A stretch of 64,000 nucleotides of DNA from CATOSP01 sp965204715 (GTDB lineage Bacteria; Chloroflexota; Dehalococcoidia; Lucifugimonadales; UBA3495), in contig OZ242009.1 of NCBI GenBank assembly GCA_965204715.1, positions 372,001 to 436,000 on the forward strand, read 5' to 3'. Numbering within the stretch: the first letter of the stretch is position 1; every line of letters starts with the position of its first letter. Positions 26,960-35,964 of the stretch are shown here, piece by piece. Both the position numbers and the translations under genes were made by a program. The notes under the pieces were generated by a model. That model saw only the letters and a list, made by a program, of their open reading frames with translations. It was not told the origin of the DNA and did not search any database.

Positions 26960-27303
26960 CTACCGGCGGTTGCATATTCTGCGTTATGGCCCGCGACTCG
27001 GCCCACGAGTCCCCTATTTACCGGGACGAGCAGGTGTTTGCCGTCCGGGACATCAACCCAGTAGCCGATGTGCATCTGCTGATCATCCCCAACATTCACC
27101 TGGCGTCTCTGGCCTACATCGGCCCCGGACAGGTGCCAATCATGGGCCACCTGTTCGTGGTGGCCGAGGAGATGGCCCGACGGGAAGGCATCACCCTGAG
27201 CGGCTACAGGCTCGTATTGAACCAGGGCGAGGACTCGGGCCAGGCCATCGAGCACCTTCACATGCACCTGATCGGCGGCCGCCAGCTCGGGGCGTTGGGA
27301 TAG
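26956..27303 (+). CDS. HIT-family nucleotide hydrolase
   Basis: 115 residues, the usual length for HIT (HINT-like) proteins. CIFCVMARD at the amino terminus, the loop VRDINPVADVHLLIIPNIHL, and the catalytic triad EHLHMHLIGGR (His-x-His-x-His). Hydrolyses nucleotide phosphoramidates or dinucleoside polyphosphates. The start overlaps the stop of the preceding acyl-CoA dehydrogenase. The next gene is a YqeK-like hydrolase for similar substrates, so the two may share a nucleotide clean-up role. Confidence 0.92.
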   Translation: MTTGGCIFCVMARDSAHESPIYRDEQVFAVRDINPVADVHLLIIPNIHLASLAYIGPGQVPIMGHLFVVAEEMARREGITLSGYRLVLNQGEDSGQAIEHLHMHLIGGRQLGALG

Positions 27304-27308
27304 CCGCG

Positions 27309-27932
27309 ATGCGCCAGCCAGCAAGCGCCGGAGTCCATGTAATGTCGGCAGACCACATCAACCGTATACAGGAGCGGGTTGACCACCTGCCCTCCGGACT
27401 CCAGGCTCACATATTCCGGGTCTGCGAAATAGCCAGGGAGCTTGCACAGCAACACGGCCTGGACGAGGAACGGGCGGTCCTGGGTATGTTGGCCCATGAC
27501 GTGGCCAGGGCCATGCCCGGGGGAGAGTTGCTGCGGCTGGCCCCGGAACTGGGAGTGCCCGTCGGGCTGGTGGACAGATGCGTTCCGGTAATGCTCCACG
27601 GGCCGGTGGGGTCGGAGCTACTGCGTCAGCGCGACGGGATAGACGACACGCCGTTGCTGGAAGCGGTCTACTGGCACACCACCAGCCATACGTCGCTGGA
27701 CATCCTGGGCAAGGTTGTGTTCCTGGCCGACAAGCTGGACCCCAACAAGCAGGGCCGCTATCCATACCTGCCCCAACTGCGCGAGACGGCGATGGAAGAC
27801 CTGGACCGTGCTACGCTGATGTTCCTGACCAAGGAAACGATGGCGCGGGTGGTGATGGGAGAGCTTATCCACCCGGCAATGGTCGAGGCCCGCAACCACC
27901 TGCTGGCAAAGACCCTGGAGAAATCAGACTAG
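27309..27932 (+). CDS. HD-domain hydrolase, YqeK-like
   Basis: 207 residues from ATG 27309; an ATG at 27342 (MSADHIN) is an equally possible start. HD metal-binding signature: His in LQAHIFRVCEIA, MLAHDVARAMPG (the HD pair), MLHGPVGSELLR, and VYWHTTSHTSLDILGKVVFL followed by ADKLDPNK. These match the YqeK group, which splits Ap4A symmetrically to two ADP. Only five bases separate it from the HIT gene. A longer frame reaching upstream to 26742 is shadow of the dehydrogenase and HIT genes. Confidence 0.87.
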   Translation: MRQPASAGVHVMSADHINRIQERVDHLPSGLQAHIFRVCEIARELAQQHGLDEERAVLGMLAHDVARAMPGGELLRLAPELGVPVGLVDRCVPVMLHGPVGSELLRQRDGIDDTPLLEAVYWHTTSHTSLDILGKVVFLADKLDPNKQGRYPYLPQLRETAMEDLDRATLMFLTKETMARVVMGELIHPAMVEARNHLLAKTLEKSD

Positions 27933-27962
27933 CGGCTGAAACGGTCCAGCGGAGGGAATAAC

Positions 27963-28292
27963 GTGGAAGTAAGCCTGGGACAGAGCGCGGTTGCCCACAT
28001 CCGGAAGAAGGGCGGGAAGGCAGTCGTCGAACTCCTCTGCTACTCCGGTTGATCCGGCTCTATCGTTGAGGTATCGGTCGATACCCGAGCAGACCGCCGC
28101 GACACCGGCGATTACACGTCGTTCCAACAAGAAGGGATTGAACTGCTGATCGCGCCGGACCTGGCCGAACACACTTCCAGCATGTACATCGACTGCCGTC
28201 GGTTTCTCTTCTTCAACCTTCTACGGGCGCGAATAGAACTGACCAACGGCATGGTCCTGGGCCGACGGGCCGTTCCTCAAGCACGGTCCTGA
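27963..28292 (+). CDS. Candidate small selenoprotein with in-frame TGA (Cys-x3-Sec)
   Basis: GTG 27963 with GGAGGG six bases upstream opens a frame of 109 codons that is broken only by TGA at codon 30 (28050-28052). Before it: VEVSLGQSAVAHIRKKGGKA then VVELLCYSG; after it: SGSIVEVSVDTRADRRDTGD and later EGIELLIAPDLAEHTSSMYI and RRFLFFNLL, to a TGA at 28290. Cys26 and Sec30 would give a C-x3-U redox pair. The layout recalls, from memory, small (seleno)proteins described by a CC or C/Sec motif near residue 30 and a FF-rich tail. A GGTC-loop hairpin 18 bases after the TGA resembles a bacterial SECIS. Alternative: a pseudogene with a nonsense codon. No selABCD gene is in the window. Confidence 0.55.
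28066..28088 (+). promoter_or_regulatory. SECIS-like hairpin downstream of the in-frame TGA
   Basis: GGTATC (28070-28075) pairs perfectly with GATACC (28080-28085) around the loop GGTC. Outer pairs T66-A88, T67-G87 and G68-C86 extend it, with A69 bulged. The loop starts 23 bases after the TGA. As I recall, the E. coli fdhF SECIS also has the GGUC apical loop and bacterial SECIS loops lie about 16-37 bases after the UGA. The bulged U of fdhF is not present here; an A bulge lies lower in the stem. Confidence 0.5.
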
Positions 28293-28389
28293 GACCTCTT
28301 GCCACTATGCACCTATACGTTGCAGTTGTTGTGAGAAAAGCAGGTACTTTAGCGCTTGAGATTAGGACAGATAGTTGACGCACTGTCCA

Positions 28390-29139
28390 ATGTCGCTTAG
28401 CAATTGGGTTTCCGGAATTAAATTATGGGCATTCGTCATTGTAGTGGTTCCCTTCACCCTGGGCTGTAGTTCTGAACCTACTGATTCACGATCAGAATCG
28501 GAGATTCTACCTTTTCCTACAAACATCCCTGCCACAGTTGAAGTCCACACAGCTACAACAGCAGCATTACTAACACCGACTCACACGCCAGCAGTGTCCA
28601 CGTTAGCACCTACGCCAGTGGCTCAGCCTAAGGCCACGCCAGTGCCGACTCCTACTCCTGAGGCACCTACCTTAGCGCCCACGTCGACGGTTCAGCCGAC
28701 AATCACACAAGTACCAGCCCGGACTCCCATACCCGTAGTCCCCACGTCAGTACCTATGCCGCTGGCTCAGCCGACGGCCACTCCAGCGCCAACACAGTCT
28801 CCTACGCCTGCGACACCTACGTTAGCACCTATGCCGACAGCCATACCTGCCACAGCCAAAGAAAGTGCAACGAATAGATGCAAGGAATTGATGGGGCGTG
28901 GATTCAATTTCGATGAGGTCGTTGTCAACGAAGAAGTTATGGCTTGCTTGCGTCAGTCATTCTCTCCACAACCAACGGATGCGCCAACGCAGCCCCCACC
29001 CCCACAGGCTAATTCGAGCGCCGAGAGTAGGAATGGAGTGAATGATTGCAAAGAATTGCTGGGGCGTGGATTCGATTTTGATGAGGTCGTTGCTAACGAA
29101 GAAGTTATGGCTTGCTTGCGTCAATTGCTTAAGCCGTAG
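28390..29139 (+). CDS. Pro/Thr-rich lipoprotein with a duplicated 26-residue Cys motif
   Basis: 249 residues from ATG 28390 (a TTG 15 bases earlier is also open). Signal peptide with lipobox FTLGC, so probably an outer-surface lipoprotein. Residues about 35-160 are a low-complexity spacer of APTP, TPAP and QPTAT units. The end has two near-identical 26-residue units, CKELMGRGFNFDEVVVNEEV... and CKELLGRGFDFDEVVANEEV..., each ending MACLRQ and separated by a Pro/Gln linker. Each unit has two cysteines. Not a family I recognise. Base composition is lower in GC than the neighbours, a hint of transfer or relaxed codon use. Confidence 0.8.
   Translation: MSLSNWVSGIKLWAFVIVVVPFTLGCSSEPTDSRSESEILPFPTNIPATVEVHTATTAALLTPTHTPAVSTLAPTPVAQPKATPVPTPTPEAPTLAPTSTVQPTITQVPARTPIPVVPTSVPMPLAQPTATPAPTQSPTPATPTLAPMPTAIPATAKESATNRCKELMGRGFNFDEVVVNEEVMACLRQSFSPQPTDAPTQPPPPQANSSAESRNGVNDCKELLGRGFDFDEVVANEEVMACLRQLLKP
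28879..29124 (+). repeat. Pair of 78-base direct repeats inside the lipoprotein gene
   Basis: 28879-28956 and 29047-29124, each 78 bases (26 codons), nearly identical at DNA level including synonymous sites, for example GATGAGGTCGTT and AACGAAGAAGTTATGGCTTG in both. The DNA identity suggests a recent duplication. Confidence 0.85.
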
Positions 29140-29162
29140 AAGTTTCAAAAAGGAGTTTATTC

Positions 29163-29612
29163 ATGCTAAAGATGGCTTTGGTCCTTTCCTTCATAGCCAC
29201 AGCGTTGGTGGCCTGTACGGCCTCGGATACCCAAATGGAGAGATATGCAGAGAAGTTCGTTTCACCTCCCGTATCAGTTCCGGCGAAGCAGTTGTTCAGG
29301 GAATACGCAAGGGACCCCGAACAAGCGGCTCTCCAGTATGCAGGACACAGGTTAATCATCAGCGGAACCGTTCACGAAATCCGCGATGATGAAGATTTTG
29401 AACCGGTAATAGAGTTTGATGTTTGTGAACCAGACTCCTTCTGTTTTGAAGGGCTTGTGGCTCAATTTTCTGAGAGACGCCGCCAAGTAGTCACAGCATG
29501 GCAACGGGGTCAAGAAGTAACGCTCTTGTGCTATATTCCTGTAGACGAGGGATTGGGGGGATTCAGCGTAGACAGCGTTGTTGCGTTGCGTATGTGCCAG
29601 CCATACAACTAA
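29163..29612 (+). CDS. OB-fold-like lipoprotein (tRNA_anti-like family)
   Basis: 149 residues. Signal sequence with lipobox ALVAC (Cys about 18). The mature part has REYARDPEQAALQYAGHRLI and SGTVHEIRDDEDFEPVIEF, the pattern of the tRNA_anti-like OB-fold family found in secreted bacterial proteins: an AAxxYxGK-like start, then V.G.V..I.DD. The biochemical role of such lipoproteins is unknown. It starts 23 bases after the previous lipoprotein stop, with AAAAAGGAG before the ATG, so the two probably form one transcript. Same lower-GC composition as the previous gene. Confidence 0.75.
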   Translation: MLKMALVLSFIATALVACTASDTQMERYAEKFVSPPVSVPAKQLFREYARDPEQAALQYAGHRLIISGTVHEIRDDEDFEPVIEFDVCEPDSFCFEGLVAQFSERRRQVVTAWQRGQEVTLLCYIPVDEGLGGFSVDSVVALRMCQPYN

Positions 29613-29850
29613 CAACCAGATAACTTCCCGTTACTGGGCGTTCATGTCCTTAGTATGGTCCTGTCCTTGTGCAACAATGGCGGCCTCCCGCTTAGCGTAT
29701 GTGTTGTTTTGTCCTCCTATACTGCCACGCAGGATTTTTCAAGTAAGCTCTTAAGCCGTTAATTCCCTTGCCGTTCCACATGGCCATTGACACCTCGGCG
29801 ATTTCCCAATTTACCACCGAAAATATGTTCTGAATTTCTCCTAAAACCTA

Positions 29851-29880
29851 TTGACCTCCCTGGAACAGCCGTTCTATACT
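29851..29880 (+). promoter_or_regulatory. Promoter for the helix-turn-helix gene
   Basis: TTGACC (29851-29856), 18 bases, TATACT (29875-29880); transcription start near 29887. The gap 29613-29850 before it has no recognisable gene. Confidence 0.6.
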
Positions 29881-29919
29881 CCCTTTCAAGCATTAGAACG
29901 CTTGTTTGGAGGTCTGGCA

Positions 29920-30249
29920 ATGGCTGGAGCAACCGCAACCACGGCAATAGCTGACGCGGTCCCTGAGTTCGTCCATTATGAGGACACCGGCTGCGAGGTC
30001 TCGCCATCCTGCCTGAAGTGCCCGCTTCCCCAGTGCAGGTACGACGACCCGGCCTGGTACCAGCAGTACAAGCGTTTGACCAAGGACTTCAGAGTGTGGA
30101 ACATCATCCGGTCCGAGGACCTGACTGCCGAACAGGCCGCAGAACGTTTCTCGGTCACCGTGCGGACGATCTTCCGCATCATGCAACGCTGCCGGGAAGC
30201 AGGCTCCGGGATGGAGTTGGACGCTCTTCCGGCGCTGGCAGCCGACTAG
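29920..30249 (+). CDS. Small Cys-rich helix-turn-helix protein
   Basis: 109 residues from ATG 29920, with TTTGGAGG just before it. A longer frame starting at TTG 29851 overlaps the -35 box and is rejected. The centre has a cysteine cluster GCEVSPSCLKCPLPQCRYDD (C-x5-C-x2-C-x4-C), which could bind zinc or an iron-sulfur cluster. The following part, DLTAEQAAERFSVTVRTIFR, fits a helix-turn-helix of the kind found in small resolvase- or sigma-like DNA-binding proteins. Probably a transcription regulator; target unknown. Confidence 0.7.
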   Translation: MAGATATTAIADAVPEFVHYEDTGCEVSPSCLKCPLPQCRYDDPAWYQQYKRLTKDFRVWNIIRSEDLTAEQAAERFSVTVRTIFRIMQRCREAGSGMELDALPALAAD

Positions 30250-30342
30250 GAGACCACGCCTTTGTGGGGAAGGCTGCCAACGCTACCACAACCATTGCCG
30301 TCACAGCAGGGTGGGAATGTCCGGAAATGTCCGGACATTACC

Positions 30343-30376
30343 GCAAAAATGAAAATCCCCCTCTTCCGAAGGGGGA
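30343..30376 (-). terminator. Rho-independent terminator for the acyl-CoA dehydrogenase gene
   Basis: On the minus strand TCCCCCT pairs with AGGGGGA (7 bp, 7-base loop), followed by TTTTCATTTTT. It lies about 48 bases beyond the stop of the gene at 30424. A nearby palindrome TGTCCGGACA (30327-30336) is also present. Confidence 0.7.
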
Positions 30377-30423
30377 CTGACAGGTCAACACCATTGGACT
30401 GATGAGAAGTTATGGCAGCCGGG

Positions 30424-31599
30424 TCAGCCGCGGGGAAGGCCGAGGCCGCGGGAGGCGATGATGTTCCGCTGGACTTCGGAAGTACCGGCGGCGATGGTGC
30501 CGGCAAAGGCGCTCATCCAGTTTTCCTGGATTCTGCCCTTCAGCGGCGCCCACTTCTCCTCCCGGCCAAGGAACCCATACATGCCGAGGATATCCATGCT
30601 GGTCTTGGCAATCCGCTGCACGGTCTCGCTGCCGAAGACCTTGCTCATGGACGCCTCTTTGTTGGGGACAAGGCCCTGCCCCTGCATGTAGGCCACGTTG
30701 TAAGCCATGAGCCTCGCCACTTCGCACTCGATGTAACGGTCGGCCAGGGCGTTGCGCACCCAGCCGGTCTCGGCCAACGAGCACCCATTGCGCTTCGTCT
30801 CCGTGGCATACTCCAGAGTTTCGTCCAGCAGCCTGCGCCCGGTAGCCGAGAAGTCAATGCCCGACCGCTCGAAGTCCAGCAGGGTGACGGCCACGTACCA
30901 GCCCCGGTTCTCCTCGCCCACTATGTTCCGCACCGGGACCCGGACGTTGTCGAAAATCACCTGGTTGAACTCGTGTCGGTTGGCCATGTTGATGATGGGG
31001 CGCACCTGTATTCCCGGACTTTTCATATCCACCAGGACGAAGGTGATGCCCCGGTGCTTGGGCGCATCGGGATCGGTTCGGGCCAGCAACATGATCCAGT
31101 CGGCCCGGTGGGCCATGCTGGTCCATATCTTGCTGCCGTTGATTACCAGGTCGTCGCCATCCCTGATCGCCCGGGTGCTGAGAGAAGCCAGGTCGGAGCC
31201 TGAGCCAGGTTCGCTGTACCCCTGACACCACTGGATTTCACCCCTGGCAACCGGCGGCAGGTGGGTCCGCTTCTGCTCCTCGGAGCCGTGGATCATCAGG
31301 GTGGGGCCCAACATGCGGACGCCGAATATGTCCCGTCCCGGCGTCCGGTTGTAGGTCAGTTCCTCGCTGAAAATGGCGGAGCGCACCTGGGAAGCCGCCT
31401 GCCCGCCGTACTCCTCGGGCCAGTGCATGGTCAGCCAGCCCCGGCCGGCCATCTTCTTCCTGATCTGGACGGTCAGGTCCCAGTCGTCCTCGTCCGGGTA
31501 ACGTCCGCCGCCTTCCCAGTCTGCGGGCAACTCCTGCCGGATGAACTGGCGGACGTCCTGGCGAAAGGCATCATCTTCGGGGCTGAAGGTGAAATCCAC
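30424..31599 (-). CDS. Acyl-CoA dehydrogenase
   Basis: 391 residues from GTG 31599, chosen for AGGAGA six bases upstream; a longer frame to 31671 enters the family I repeat. FAD-dependent: amino-terminal DFTFSPEDDAFRQDVRQF, then GWLTMHWPEEYGG, IQWCQGYSEPGSGSDLAS (beta-domain substrate loop), FVLVDM..., and the carboxy-terminal FGSETVQRIAKTSMDILGMYG and EVQRNIIASRGLGLPRG, the usual ending. Substrate is not predictable; SEPGSGSD with a carboxy tail of this sort is common in degradation of branched or cyclic acids. Alone in its transcription unit. Confidence 0.92.
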   Translation of the reverse strand: MDFTFSPEDDAFRQDVRQFIRQELPADWEGGGRYPDEDDWDLTVQIRKKMAGRGWLTMHWPEEYGGQAASQVRSAIFSEELTYNRTPGRDIFGVRMLGPTLMIHGSEEQKRTHLPPVARGEIQWCQGYSEPGSGSDLASLSTRAIRDGDDLVINGSKIWTSMAHRADWIMLLARTDPDAPKHRGITFVLVDMKSPGIQVRPIINMANRHEFNQVIFDNVRVPVRNIVGEENRGWYVAVTLLDFERSGIDFSATGRRLLDETLEYATETKRNGCSLAETGWVRNALADRYIECEVARLMAYNVAYMQGQGLVPNKEASMSKVFGSETVQRIAKTSMDILGMYGFLGREEKWAPLKGRIQENWMSAFAGTIAAGTSEVQRNIIASRGLGLPRG

Positions 31600-31654
31600 G
31601 GCGAATCTCCTGCATAAGAACCTACGGCTTTGGTGACGGCCCAAGTCGGGCCAG

Positions 31655-31682
31655 TGGATTCCCGTTTTCACGGGAATGACGG
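31655..31682. repeat. Dispersed palindromic repeat family I, copy
   Basis: GTGGATTCCCGTTTTCACGG followed by GAATGACGG: the palindrome CCCGTTTTCACGGG plus the GAATGACGG tail. It lies upstream of the acyl-CoA dehydrogenase gene. The rest of the 31600-31777 gap has no gene. Confidence 0.65.
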
Positions 31683-31777
31683 TCCTGGGGCGGGAAATGC
31701 GGATGGTTGAGGAAATAGCTGGCGAGTATTGTCACGGGACCCGCCGGGACGCCTCGCCTCAGTTAGCTAACGTCCCC

Positions 31778-32014
31778 TCACCCGCCCACGGCGACGCAGG
31801 TGACGGTCCTGACCACCCCGCCAACGGTATGGATGTTCCCGGTGACGACGTTGCCGACTACGGACATGTCCTCCCCGGTGATGACGGCGATAATGTCGTA
31901 TGGGCCTGTAACCACGTCCACAGTCTCGATGTTCTCCATCCCCCGCAGGGTGTCGGCCACGTCTCTGGTCTTGCCCACGGCGGTCTCTACCAACAGGTAT
32001 GCTTTGGTCGCCAT
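31778..32014 (-). CDS. Stand-alone AsnC/Lrp-type ligand-binding (RAM) domain protein
   Basis: 78 residues from ATG 32014, chosen because GAGGGAAG lies ahead of it. MATKAYLLVETAVGKTRDVA, then VVTGPYDIIAVI and IHTVGGVVRTVTCVAV are the beta-alpha-beta-beta-alpha-beta pattern of the RAM domain without the helix-turn-helix part. Such proteins form rings that bind amino acids or other small molecules; a regulatory role is inferred. Divergent from rsmG. Confidence 0.85.
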   Translation of the reverse strand: MATKAYLLVETAVGKTRDVADTLRGMENIETVDVVTGPYDIIAVITGEDMSVVGNVVTGNIHTVGGVVRTVTCVAVGG

Positions 32015-32162
32015 CGTGTAATCTTCCCTCGTTGTACGGCTGTGCGGAGAGCCGTTTATGCAGAATCCCAAGATTCGGGCCTAATTCTACGGTCGGCCCC
32101 AGGGGCTGTCAATGAAAACAGGCCCCGCCCAGAGCCACAGCCTCAGGTTATAATGCATCCTG

Positions 32163-32900
32163 ATGGAACGTCAAATGCCACTGCTGGTGCACGGCGCCGA
32201 AGACCTTGGTATAGACCTCGACCGCCTCCAGATCGAGCAGTTCGAGGCCTATTTCAATGGGCTGGCCGACTGGAACCGGAGGGTGAACCTCACCTCTGTC
32301 ACGGACTACGCCGGGGTGCAGACAAAACATTTTCTGGACTCACTGACCGTGTGCCTGGCGGCGGGCAATCCCCTGCCTTCCGGCATACGGTTGGTCGACA
32401 TTGGAGCGGGGGCGGGATTCCCCGGCCTGCCCTTGAAGATTGCTTTTCCGGACATCCGCCTGTCTCTGGTGGAAGCCACGGGCAAGAAGGCGGACTTCCT
32501 ATCCTATCTCACGAAAAAGCTGGGGCTGGACGGCGTGGACGTTCTCCGAGGGCGCGCCGAGGATCTGGCCCACGAACCCAACCTGCGGGAGTCCTTCGAC
32601 CTGGCCGTATCCAGGGGCGTGGCGCAACTCTCCACTCTGGCAGAACTGACCCTCCCCTTTTGCGAGACCAGGGGGGCATTGATAACCCTGAAGCACGGTG
32701 GCCCGTCCTCTAAAATACAGGGCGAGCTTGCCGGGGCTACCCATGCCCTGGAAGCGTTGGGAGGGCGAATAAGGGGGCTGCATCCCGTGAACGTTGCGGG
32801 TCTTGAGGACAATCGCATCGTGCTCCGGGTGGACAAGACCGGCCCCACGCCGGAGCGGTATCCCCGCCGCCCCGGCATCCCCGCCAAGCGGCCCCTCTGA
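32163..32900 (+). CDS. rsmG: 16S rRNA (guanine527-N7)-methyltransferase
   Basis: 245 residues, normal length. SAM-dependent class I methyltransferase: family start YFNGLADWNRRVNLTSVTD, SAM motif LVDIGAGAGFPGLPLKI, then LVEATGKKADFL and AVSRGVAQLSTLAELTLPF. Methylates G527 of 16S rRNA. The carboxy terminus is longer and basic (RYPRRPGIPAKRPL). Located directly upstream of the 5S rRNA gene. Confidence 0.95.
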   Translation: MERQMPLLVHGAEDLGIDLDRLQIEQFEAYFNGLADWNRRVNLTSVTDYAGVQTKHFLDSLTVCLAAGNPLPSGIRLVDIGAGAGFPGLPLKIAFPDIRLSLVEATGKKADFLSYLTKKLGLDGVDVLRGRAEDLAHEPNLRESFDLAVSRGVAQLSTLAELTLPFCETRGALITLKHGGPSSKIQGELAGATHALEALGGRIRGLHPVNVAGLEDNRIVLRVDKTGPTPERYPRRPGIPAKRPL

Positions 32901-32967
32901 GGCGCGGTTTCAAGGCTGCGAAAGGGGCCAATTCCAGACAGACGGGCCGGTTCATGCCCAAATGCAC

Positions 32968-32996
32968 TTGCCAGGTTGTGAAAAATAGTGCATACT
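32968..32996 (+). promoter_or_regulatory. Promoter of the 5S rRNA gene
   Basis: TTGCCA (32968-32973), 17-base spacer, CATACT (32991-32996). Transcription would start near 33003, a few bases before the first paired base of the 5S terminal helix. Its presence supports that the 5S gene is transcribed alone. Confidence 0.6.
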
Positions 32997-33007
32997 CTGG
33001 CCATCGA

Positions 33008-33137
33008 TATACTTCCTGGTGGTTCGAGCGAGGTGGCCCCACCCGTTCCCATCTCGAACACGGAAGTGAAACGCCTCAGCGCCGACGATACTGCTCTGGC
33101 AACGGAGTGGGAAAATAGGTCACCGCCGGGAGGTATA
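33008..33137 (+). rRNA. rrf: 5S ribosomal RNA, stand-alone
   Basis: The conserved core CCCGTTCCCATCTCGAACAC and GGAAGTGAAACGCCTCAGCG is unmistakable. The ends form the terminal helix: TATACTTCCTGG (33008-33019) pairs with the complementary CCGGGAGGTATA region (33126-33137) with a few G-U pairs. Length about 120-130 bases. No 16S, 23S or tRNA gene adjoins; neighbours are rsmG and clpC. Exact mature ends are uncertain by a few bases. Confidence 0.93.
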
Positions 33138-33166
33138 TCAAGCCCCAGACCAGCTTCTTCTTCCTC

Positions 33167-33199
33167 TGCCCCGAACCCCAGACAGGCACGGGGCACGAT
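33167..33199 (+). terminator. Terminator after 5S rRNA
   Basis: TGCCCCG (33167-33173) pairs with CGGGGCA (33189-33195), loop of 15, followed by CGATTTT. Confidence 0.55.
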
Positions 33200-33279
33200 T
33201 TTGAGCCTTGGGGCCCCGGTTACACGATCATCCTGATTCAGGAGCGCATTCTTTCGTTATCAGGACGCAGCCGTTTGCC

Positions 33280-33309
33280 TTTACACATTTATGGGCCTGA
33301 ACCTATAAT
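33280..33309 (+). promoter_or_regulatory. Promoter of clpC
   Basis: TTTACA (33280-33285), 18 bases, TATAAT (33304-33309). Start near 33316 leaves a leader of about 67 bases. No CIRCE inverted repeat or CtsR-type box is evident. Confidence 0.65.
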
Positions 33310-33382
33310 TGACGGATAACCTGAATATCCGGCTCTGACCGTCGGCAGAGCGGCTGTCACGTCCACCACCAGGAGCGGAATT

Positions 33383-35863
<2,481 letters not shown>

Positions 35864-35896
35864 ACCGCCTTTACCAAAACCGGGACAGTTACTGAC

Positions 35897-35930
35897 AGGG
35901 GACCCTGCTAAGCGGGGTCCCCTTATTGTT
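35897..35930 (+). terminator. Terminator after clpC
   Basis: AGGGGACCC pairs with GGGTCCCCT (9 bp) and is followed by TATTGTTATAAT. The TATAAT at 35930-35935 could serve as -10 box for radA, 30 bases before its start. Confidence 0.75.
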
Positions 35931-35964
35931 ATAATGGCCGAACTCCAACAGGAGGGCAGCCGTA

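Noticed and set aside
26742..27308. Upstream extension of the YqeK-like gene
   Set aside because: It is out of frame inside the dehydrogenase and HIT genes, which are clearly real.
29851..29919. Longer start for the helix-turn-helix protein
   Set aside because: The TTG is the -35 box itself; ATG 29920 has a good GGAGG site.
32988..33236. 82-residue open frame on the + strand
   Set aside because: It covers the 5S rRNA gene; the apparent protein is a translation of rRNA.
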